Shown here in pieces: positions 1 to 5,582 of a DNA stretch of 6,401 nt (its first letter is position 1; each line of letters opens with the position of its first letter). The DNA lies in assembly GCA_004297495.1 (NCBI GenBank), contig SCTL01000030.1, positions 1-6,401 of the forward strand. Direction: 5' to 3'. This stretch comes from Verrucomicrobiota bacterium (GTDB lineage Bacteria; Verrucomicrobiota; Verrucomicrobiia; Limisphaerales; JADLHS01). The notes beneath the pieces were generated by a model. It was not told where the DNA came from. It was given only the letters and a program-made list of their open reading frames with translations, and made no database searches. Made by a program: the position numbers and the translations under genes.

Positions 1-885
1 CGTGCTGCCGTGCGTCGCGGCTTCGAGACTGCGCAGAATTGTTTCCGCCATGGAAGTTCCATGCGACGGCTGGCTCGGATCCACAACTGAATTGCCCGTG
101 ATGGAAATTTGCTTGAGCAAAAACTTATCGAGGTCCGGCCCGAGCGACTGCACGGCAGTGTCCACCAGGCCAACGACGATGCGGCCAGAATCCGTGGGCG
201 TTTTCAATTGCAGCTTGATCGGCGCAGCGTCTGAACCTTGCAGGCCTTTGACATCCTCCGGCGGGTCCACGAAGTAGTTGTAATCCACGTCCGCGACATT
301 TGCGTTGCCGGTCAGTTGGTCGCGCGCGTTCTCCATCGCATCTTCGTCGGGAAACTCCAGCAAATAGGCGTTGAGATTGGTGATGCGACCGATGATTTTT
401 GCGCCGACGAGCTGCGCCCATTTCTCGGCCTCCGCGCCGGACTTGAAGCGCACGATCAGTTGGTTGCCGACGTGACGCGGGGCGCCGGGTTTGCCGCGCT
501 TGGCCGCGATGCGCTGGGTCGCATTGGCCATCGAGGTGTGAAACACGAAGAGGCACTGGCTGGAGTTGGTCTGAGGAACGAGGGAAAAATTCAGATCGCC
601 CAGCAACGCTCGCAAAGCGTCGCCGGAGGAATAATCCTTGAACTTGGCGGAGGCCTTGTGATCCGCGCCCGGCTCGACAAACACCTGCCAGCCGGTTTGA
701 CGCGCGATTTTTTCGAGCAGGCTGATTAGTTCCTCATCCCGCACGTCGGCGCTGACCCGGTCGTTCTTCCACGCCAGCGAGTTGGTGGTGGACGCGGCGA
801 GCGAGAGCGTTGAAACCGCCAGTAATAAAGCGGCCAAACTCAGGTGGAGGATTCTCTTAGCGTTACGCATCGCGGATATAGACAT
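1..885 (-). CDS. Secreted subtilisin-like (S8) serine protease with N-terminal STN domain, partial
   Basis: Open to the left window edge with no stop; 295 residues are visible. Domains in order: a signal peptide (about residues 6-31: basic RNAKR, then a Leu/Ala-rich core, ending SLAA); an STN-like domain (about 43-105, pattern VRDEELISLLEKIARQTGWQ, then SSGDALRALLGDLNFSL), a fold usually found in secretins and TonB-dependent receptors; a propeptide-like segment (about 136-208, with NQLIVRFKSG and NVADVDYNYFV, as in the propeptides of fervidolysin-type subtilases); and the start of a subtilase catalytic domain. The Asp motif is VVGLVDTAV (Asp242) and the His motif is SHGTSMAETI (His275). Their 33-residue spacing matches subtilisin. 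The Ser motif lies beyond the edge. The His motif is divergent: Ser and Glu replace the usual second His and the Gly of HGTHVAGT. ATG at 885 is used; ATG at 870 (Met6) gives a more typical signal peptide, and neither has a Shine-Dalgarno. It lies 49 bases after the TIGR03790 gene and is probably co-transcribed. Subtilase assignment is firm; substrate unknown. Confidence 0.85.
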   Translation of the reverse strand, partial: MSISAMRNAKRILHLSLAALLLAVSTLSLAASTTNSLAWKNDRVSADVRDEELISLLEKIARQTGWQVFVEPGADHKASAKFKDYSSGDALRALLGDLNFSLVPQTNSSQCLFVFHTSMANATQRIAAKRGKPGAPRHVGNQLIVRFKSGAEAEKWAQLVGAKIIGRITNLNAYLLEFPDEDAMENARDQLTGNANVADVDYNYFVDPPEDVKGLQGSDAAPIKLQLKTPTDSGRIVVGLVDTAVQSLGPDLDKFLLKQISITGNSVVDPSQPSHGTSMAETILRSLEAATHGST

Positions 886-934
886 CGCAGGTTGCCGTTT
901 TGTTGCAAGTTATTTGACGACGGGCCGGGCCGGT
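886..934 (-). other. Short intergenic gap between the TIGR03790 and subtilase genes
   Basis: 49 bases. The coding strand begins with a GC-rich CCGGCCCGGCCCG run just after the stop and then becomes A-rich. There is no stem with a U-tract and no clear Shine-Dalgarno before the subtilase ATG, so nothing here argues against read-through. Confidence 0.5.
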
Positions 935-3556
935 TTATTGAATCGCTTTCACCCGGTAAAACCTTTGGTTCGAATTATTGTTCGTTTCCGACCATAGCGC
1001 CGGCGAATTGCTGGGCGTGACCGCGTCACGCAATGTGAATCCGCCAGTCACAGTGGTTGCGCTCAAGATTTCGTAGCGCCGGCCAGCCGTCGCGGGCCAG
1101 GAAAACGCCGGCGTCGCGTTGAGCACCTTGAGCGAGAACGCTGGCTCGTCTCCCACGATCCGAATCCATTTCGTTTCGGTGCGGTATTGTTTGCCGTCAT
1201 TCCGGGTCACGAGCGCGTAGAACGGGTGCAGGCCGATTTGCAGATTCGTGGCCGCCAGAGAAAAATTTACCGTGGCGAAATTGGAAACTACGCCCCACTG
1301 TCCGCCCGTGCTGAACAGCTCGATGCGATTCATGCTGGCGTCGTTCGTATTCGCCGCGACTTGGAACTGAAGCGTGGCGGTCAGGTCGGTATTTGTTCCG
1401 CCGTAGAGCAACGTGAACGTGGCCGAGAGCGGCGTGTTTTGAATTCGCACCGGCAGCGTGGCGCGCGCCTGCGTGCGCACGTGGCTGCCTTCGTAGGCGA
1501 CAGCCGTGAGCTCGTGATAACCGTCGGCGTTGGTGGTTGTGTTGAAGGGAAACATCACGGGCAGATTCGTGACGCCCGCCGCGAGGTAGAGATGATTGCG
1601 CGGGTGAAGATCGTTCAAGTTCTCCTCGAGTGCTTGGGAACCGACGGGAGTGACCACGAGTGGAGCCGTACCGGTGAGTAGGGCTTGGATTTGTGACTCC
1701 GCCCAACCAGGTGAGCGGGCACGCAGGTTGAAATCGGCGCCCGGATTGAAAACCGTCATGGTGATGGAGTTGTAGAAATAATATGGCGACATGTCTTCGG
1801 CGACCACTCCGTCTGAGCCGACCAAATCTGCATTTGTGTTGACCGAATCCATCATCGCCTGGACCAGCACAGCGGTGTTCGTGTTGCCCGGTGGATTGGT
1901 CACGGAGATGGTCGTTAGCAAACCATTTGTCCGCGTGACAACGAGTTGCAACGACGAGCCGGCGGTCGGCATGTTCGTCACGGTGAAATTCCTCCAGCCA
2001 GAAGCCACCGTAGCCAGAAAGTTCGTCCGGCTCGCGCAGAGGAACGTCGTGAGCACGCTAGCCGTGCCGATGTGATTGCTGACCGCTACCGGAACACTCG
2101 CACCCACCACTGCCCGGTTCGTGAACTGCAACTCGATGCGATCACCGCGCGCGGAAGCGACCGTCTTTGTCAGCGAAGCATAGGCGCTGGCGTTCAATCG
2201 CGCGGTGAGGTTCGATACCACCGCTTTGATCGTCAGATTTCCAGGCACGGTGTAATTCGTCGTCACGCCGTTGATGGTGACATACAGCACGTTGTTCGTT
2301 CGTGGCGGAATGTTGGTGATGGTTTGCGCCAGCAGTCCGTCCATGAACAAATCCACTTGCTGGATCGGCCGCTGTGCGTCGGGCGCGAGGAACGTGAACG
2401 AAAGATTCGTCGTGCCGCTCAGCAACGCATTCGCGGGGGTGCTCCAACTTCCGGTCGCCGGCCGGGCGAATGGCGCGGCCAACGGCTCGGCCACGATCAG
2501 GCCTTGATACGGATTGGTGACGCTTTGGTAGTAACATTCGCCGATGGAGAATCCGCGAGCCTGGTAGAAATAATTCTGTGCCGACGGAAACTTTTGGAGA
2601 TAGTTGCACGGCTCGATCACCGTGCCGAAGCAGCCCGACGCGCCAGCCTGGACAAACGTCATCAACGTGGTCTGATCGTTGGCCGGCACAAAAATCTCTC
2701 CGCCAAACGAGGTTAGATTGTCCGCCATCGCGCCGGGGATGAAGGTGTTGGTGTTGGCCGTGAAATTCTGCTGGCCGGTGAGGTAACCGAGGAGATTCGT
2801 TTGCACGACGGCGCACCAGTTGGCGCAATTGAGATTCGTGCGTTGCAGGTCGAAGACCGAGCGCAGTCGCGTGTTGAAGATGGCGTCATCGAACTCGAGA
2901 TAACGCACATTGCGGCCATAGTCGGTCGTGTGGGCCAGCAACGCCGTCTGCGTGGGAAAAGTTCCATCGCTCGCCACGCCTTGATCCACCATTCGCCTGG
3001 CCTGATTCAAAGTTTCCGCCGTGAGCATGACGGCCAGATGGTTCGTCTTGAAAGTTCCCGGGTTGAGATTGCGAAACACATCCTCCGCTCCGGCATACGC
3101 GGCCGTTGAACCGTTCGCCAGCGAACAGAAGTTGAAGGGATCAGCCAGATTGTCCTTGAACCCGTAGTAAAGGTTGGCCGTGGTGCTGTTGAAGTTGTTG
3201 GGCACGCTGCCCGTCGTCTTGAGGATGCGATACGGGATGTCCATGCTCAAAACGAGAAAATCAATCTGGTTCGTGAGCGCCCGCGCGTTCAGCGCGGCTT
3301 GCACGGGATTCAAGAGGTTCGTGGTGAACTCGCTCAAGTTCCAATCCACATTTCCGCCGCTCCAGGAAATGCGGATGACGTTCTGCGGTGGGACGCCACG
3401 TTTCTCGCAAAAGTAGTTGGCGAGTTGCAGCGAGTTGGTGCTGGTTTGGTTGACGACGACGGCGACGTTCAGTCCGCTGCCGCCGGCGAACAACTGGACA
3501 CAGGAAATCGTCACCAGAATCGGCGTGAACAAAAGCAACTTCAGCCTGCGGGACAT
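935..3556 (-). CDS. Large secreted TIGR03790-family protein with Ig-like region and C-terminal FYRV module
   Basis: 873 residues, exported, function unknown. Residues 1-24 form a signal peptide (MSRR, hydrophobic core, likely cut near LFAG). Residues 28-365 match what I know of the TIGR03790 family: LNVAVVVNQTS and SLQLANYFCEKRGVP at the start, FLVLSMDIPYRI at 100-111, then GAMADNLTSFGGEIF, GASGCFGTVIEPCNYLQKFP and PLAAPF at 275-364. Members are usually about 400 residues, so the remaining 500 or so are an extension. It is rich in Asn and Thr, beta-strand-like, with Ig-like stretches at about 384-460 and 720-800 (each with a V/I-x-L-F pattern after an Ala-Asn/Asp-rich turn). The last part (about 806-873: FSWPATAGRRYEILSA to NQRFYRVKAIQ) resembles a C-terminal module frequent in Verrucomicrobia secreted proteins. 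Seven cysteines (50, 144, 244, 248, 309, 317, 341) fall in the N-terminal region and only one (507) beyond it. The ATG at 3556 has a weak GAGG 13 bases upstream. It starts 36 bases after rfbB ends. Family call from motif memory, not a search. Confidence 0.8.
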   Translation of the reverse strand: MSRRLKLLLFTPILVTISCVQLFAGGSGLNVAVVVNQTSTNSLQLANYFCEKRGVPPQNVIRISWSGGNVDWNLSEFTTNLLNPVQAALNARALTNQIDFLVLSMDIPYRILKTTGSVPNNFNSTTANLYYGFKDNLADPFNFCSLANGSTAAYAGAEDVFRNLNPGTFKTNHLAVMLTAETLNQARRMVDQGVASDGTFPTQTALLAHTTDYGRNVRYLEFDDAIFNTRLRSVFDLQRTNLNCANWCAVVQTNLLGYLTGQQNFTANTNTFIPGAMADNLTSFGGEIFVPANDQTTLMTFVQAGASGCFGTVIEPCNYLQKFPSAQNYFYQARGFSIGECYYQSVTNPYQGLIVAEPLAAPFARPATGSWSTPANALLSGTTNLSFTFLAPDAQRPIQQVDLFMDGLLAQTITNIPPRTNNVLYVTINGVTTNYTVPGNLTIKAVVSNLTARLNASAYASLTKTVASARGDRIELQFTNRAVVGASVPVAVSNHIGTASVLTTFLCASRTNFLATVASGWRNFTVTNMPTAGSSLQLVVTRTNGLLTTISVTNPPGNTNTAVLVQAMMDSVNTNADLVGSDGVVAEDMSPYYFYNSITMTVFNPGADFNLRARSPGWAESQIQALLTGTAPLVVTPVGSQALEENLNDLHPRNHLYLAAGVTNLPVMFPFNTTTNADGYHELTAVAYEGSHVRTQARATLPVRIQNTPLSATFTLLYGGTNTDLTATLQFQVAANTNDASMNRIELFSTGGQWGVVSNFATVNFSLAATNLQIGLHPFYALVTRNDGKQYRTETKWIRIVGDEPAFSLKVLNATPAFSWPATAGRRYEILSATTVTGGFTLRDAVTPSNSPALWSETNNNSNQRFYRVKAIQ

Positions 3557-3592
3557 CGTTGGATTCTCGCCTCGATTGGCCGAGTCGTAAAG

Positions 3593-4609
3593 TCAGTGTT
3601 TTTGCGAGACGGTCTTGACCCACGCCTGGTTGTCCAGATACCAGCGGATGGTTTCACGGATGCCGTCCTCGAACTTGTGCGCCGGCGTCCAGCCAAGCTC
3701 GCGCTCGATCTTGCCGGCGTCAATCGCGTAGCGCCGGTCGTGGCCGGGACGGTCTTTCACGAACGTGATGAGTTTGCGCGAACTGCCGCCAAGCTGGGGC
3801 GCGAATTCATCCACCGTGTCGCAGATCAACTGGACGATGTTGATGTTCGCCCATTCGTTGTGTCCGCCGATGTTGTAAGTCTCTCCATCTTTCCCGCGCG
3901 TGAGCACGCACCAAAGCGCCTCCGCATGGTCGCGCACGTAAAGCCAGTCACGCACATTCAGGCCGTCGCCGTAAACCGGAATCGGTTTGCGCGCGAGCAC
4001 GCTTTGAATCACAACGGGAATCAGCTTCTCGGGAAATTGAAACGGGCCGTAGTTGTTCGAGCAATTCGTGATGACGGTGTTCAGCCCGTAAGTGTGATGA
4101 TACGCGCGCACGAGCATGTCGCTGGAAGCTTTGCTGGCGGAGTAAGGCGAGTTCGGCGCGTAGGGCGTCGCCTCGGTGAACAAACCCGTGGCACCCAGCG
4201 AACCATAGACTTCATCGGTGGAGACGTGATGAAAGCGCGTTGCGGGATGGGTGTTGCGCGACCAGAAAGCACGGCAGGCTTCGAGCAGATTGAACGTGCC
4301 AACGACGTTGGTGTGGATGAAATCGCCCGGGCCAGTGATCGAGCGATCCACGTGCGACTCGGCGGCGAGGTGCATCACATGCGTGATCTGATGTTGCTCG
4401 ACCACGCGGCAAGTTTCCGACTTGTCGCGCAAGTCCACTTGCTCGAAGACATACTTCGGATGCGTGGAAACAGTTTCCAGATTCGCCAGATGCCCGGCAT
4501 AGGTGAGGCAATCCAGATTGACGAGCTTCGCCACACCCGATTGCCCGATGACGTGATGAATCAGATTCGATCCGATGAAGCCCGCGCCGCCAGTGATCAA
4601 CAAGTTCAT
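3593..4609 (-). CDS. rfbB: dTDP-glucose 4,6-dehydratase (RfbB/RmlB)
   Basis: 338 residues, complete, a typical length for this family. A cytoplasmic NAD-dependent extended SDR that converts dTDP-glucose to dTDP-4-keto-6-deoxyglucose, the second step towards dTDP-rhamnose and related deoxysugars. The Rossmann motif GGAGFIG is at residues 7-13 and the LDCLTYAGHLANLE segment typical of RmlB is at 32-45. The dehydratase signature STDEVYG starts at Ser130, giving Thr131 and the acid/base pair Asp132-Glu133. The YSASK motif supplies Tyr156 and Lys160. Further family signatures are NCSNNYGPFQFPEKLIP (about 182-198), PVYGDGLNVRDWLYV, and DRPGHDRRYAID near the C-terminus. ATG 4609 is chosen because MNLLITGG begins exactly where homologues begin. 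No Shine-Dalgarno precedes it; a triple heptanucleotide repeat occupies that space. It lies 25 bases after the epimerase/reductase gene. A UDP-glucose dehydratase would be the main alternative, but the neighbouring rfbA argues for dTDP. Confidence 0.97.
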   Translation of the reverse strand: MNLLITGGAGFIGSNLIHHVIGQSGVAKLVNLDCLTYAGHLANLETVSTHPKYVFEQVDLRDKSETCRVVEQHQITHVMHLAAESHVDRSITGPGDFIHTNVVGTFNLLEACRAFWSRNTHPATRFHHVSTDEVYGSLGATGLFTEATPYAPNSPYSASKASSDMLVRAYHHTYGLNTVITNCSNNYGPFQFPEKLIPVVIQSVLARKPIPVYGDGLNVRDWLYVRDHAEALWCVLTRGKDGETYNIGGHNEWANINIVQLICDTVDEFAPQLGGSSRKLITFVKDRPGHDRRYAIDAGKIERELGWTPAHKFEDGIRETIRWYLDNQAWVKTVSQKH

Positions 4610-4612
4610 GGC

Positions 4613-4633
4613 TGAGAGTTGAGAGTTGAGAGT
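4613..4633. repeat. Three perfect tandem copies of a heptanucleotide (TGAGAGT / ACTCTCA)
   Basis: TGAGAGT occurs exactly three times head to tail at 4613-4619, 4620-4626 and 4627-4633. On the coding (minus) strand it reads ACTCTCA three times. It almost fills the 25-base gap between the stop of the epimerase/reductase gene (4635-4637) and the rfbB ATG (4607-4609), leaving only one base before it and GCC after it. It therefore occupies the place of the rfbB ribosome binding site and contains no AGGAG-like sequence. Heptameric repeats between genes are known as short tandemly repeated repetitive sequences in other bacteria; whether this one is dispersed in this genome cannot be seen here. Confidence 0.95.
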
Positions 4634-4634
4634 T

Positions 4635-5582
4635 TCATTCGGGTTTCCAACGCTTTAACGAATCTTCCAACGCTGCCTCGACCGGGCGGATTTGCACACC
4701 GGCCGCCAGCAGCTTCGTGGAGTCCATGACGCAATTCGAGCGCGGCGTCTTGGCGGCGACTTTGTAGAACTCCTCATCGCTCGACCAGAATTCAAACCGC
4801 TTCGCCGGCTTGAGATGCTTCTCAATTAGCTCAACAACGTGCAGCGTGGTCACGAAGCCGGGGTTGGTGACATTGTATTTGCCGAAAGGCGCGCGGAGCT
4901 CCCACAGGTCCAGGCACGCGCTCACGAAATCGGCGCGATGCGAGATGGAGTTCACGTTGTCATAAACCTTCGCGTAACGTTGCACCTTGCTCAGATAATT
5001 CCGCGCGTTGTCGAACTCATCGAAAGGAATCCGCAGCCGCCAGATGTAGCTCTGGCCGACGCCCGCGATGGCTTCCTCCGCCAGCGCCTTCGTGCCGCTG
5101 TAAAAACTGCACGGGCCATCGCGGAAGGTGAAGTTCGGTTCGTCCTCTTCTTTGAATCCCAGAACTAACGCCGGGCTCTTTTCCACCAGTGCGCGCAACT
5201 CGGGTTTCGTAAAATCTTTCTCCACGTGAACCTTGCCGCCCTGACTCACTTTTGCACCCGCGTAAATACAGCCCGAAGAAACATGTCCCCACGGCACGCC
5301 CGCGGCCGCGCACGCTTGTGCCACTGTCAGCGGCAACAGCGTGTTGCCCGCGAGCGTGTCGGCTTTGTGAAGTTCGCAGGAGTCCACGTTGGGTTTGCCG
5401 GTGTAGCCGGCGGAGTTGATGACGAACTCCGGTTTCTGCTCGCGCAAGAAGTTCAGCAACGTTTCAAACTTGGCGTAGTCCAGTTCCCGCCGCGAAGCTG
5501 GATGAAACTTTTTTCCGCGTCGCGTCAATTCGCGCGCGAACGCCTCGCCGACATAGCCACTCGCACCCAGCAACAGGATCAT
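4635..5582 (-). CDS. Sugar-nucleotide epimerase/reductase of the plant NRS/ER (UER1) type; RmlD-like SDR
   Basis: 315 residues, complete; a cytoplasmic extended SDR. It probably reduces, and perhaps also 3,5-epimerises, the 4-keto-6-deoxyglucose nucleotide made by RfbB, giving L-rhamnose nucleotide. The NAD(P) motif GASGYVG is at 6-12 and the catalytic YSGTK at Tyr161/Lys165. Several blocks match my memory of the C-terminal half of plant rhamnose synthase and NRS/ER better than RmlD: INSAGYTGKPNVDSCELHK (55-73), SSGCIY (102-107), LGFKEEDEPNFT (141-152), NARNYLSKVQRYAKVYD (192-208), YNVTNPG (236-242) and PRSN (280-283). Cys105 lies in the GCI context of the plant residue linked to epimerase activity, and Lys199 or Lys205 could be its lysine partner. 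The ATG at 5582 overlaps the rfbA stop (ATGA) and has AAGGAG five bases upstream, the best ribosome binding site in the window. Ordinary dTDP-4-dehydrorhamnose reductase activity, or another 4-reductase role, remains possible. Confidence 0.85.
   Translation of the reverse strand: MILLLGASGYVGEAFARELTRRGKKFHPASRRELDYAKFETLLNFLREQKPEFVINSAGYTGKPNVDSCELHKADTLAGNTLLPLTVAQACAAAGVPWGHVSSGCIYAGAKVSQGGKVHVEKDFTKPELRALVEKSPALVLGFKEEDEPNFTFRDGPCSFYSGTKALAEEAIAGVGQSYIWRLRIPFDEFDNARNYLSKVQRYAKVYDNVNSISHRADFVSACLDLWELRAPFGKYNVTNPGFVTTLHVVELIEKHLKPAKRFEFWSSDEEFYKVAAKTPRSNCVMDSTKLLAAGVQIRPVEAALEDSLKRWKPE

Noticed and set aside
238..729. A 163-codon plus-strand open frame opposite the subtilase
   Set aside because: The minus strand encodes a coherent signal peptide, STN, propeptide and protease reading; the plus frame has no supporting motif.
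918..934. GC-rich CCGGCCCGGCCCG run after the TIGR03790 stop as a terminator
   Set aside because: It has no separate stem arms around a loop and no T-tract follows on the coding strand.
1946..2716. A 256-codon plus-strand open frame inside the TIGR03790 gene
   Set aside because: Arg-rich, low-complexity composition with no domain, signal peptide or ribosome binding site; antisense shadow.
2142..2828. A 228-codon minus-strand frame within the TIGR03790 gene, possible second gene or frameshift
   Set aside because: The 873-codon frame is uninterrupted through here and carries family motifs; the alternative is Arg/His-rich noise in another frame.
3485..3556. TIGR03790 protein as a lipoprotein through Cys19
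   Set aside because: The residues before Cys19 are Thr-Ile-Ser, lacking the Leu/Val-type residue at -3; a normal signal peptidase site near residue 24-25 fits better.
3557..3592. Small hairpin CTCG-GCCAAT-CGAG before the TIGR03790 gene as a terminator or attenuator
   Set aside because: Only a four-base-pair stem without a T-run; expected by chance at this GC content.
3299..4615. A 438-codon plus-strand open frame opposite rfbB and the start of the TIGR03790 gene
   Set aside because: Its product has no recognisable motif and is Arg/Val/His-rich; the opposite strand carries full-length RfbB with every catalytic motif. It is a mirror frame from GC-rich third positions.
4613..4633. The heptamer array as a CRISPR remnant
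   Set aside because: Units are 7 bases, directly abutting and without spacers.
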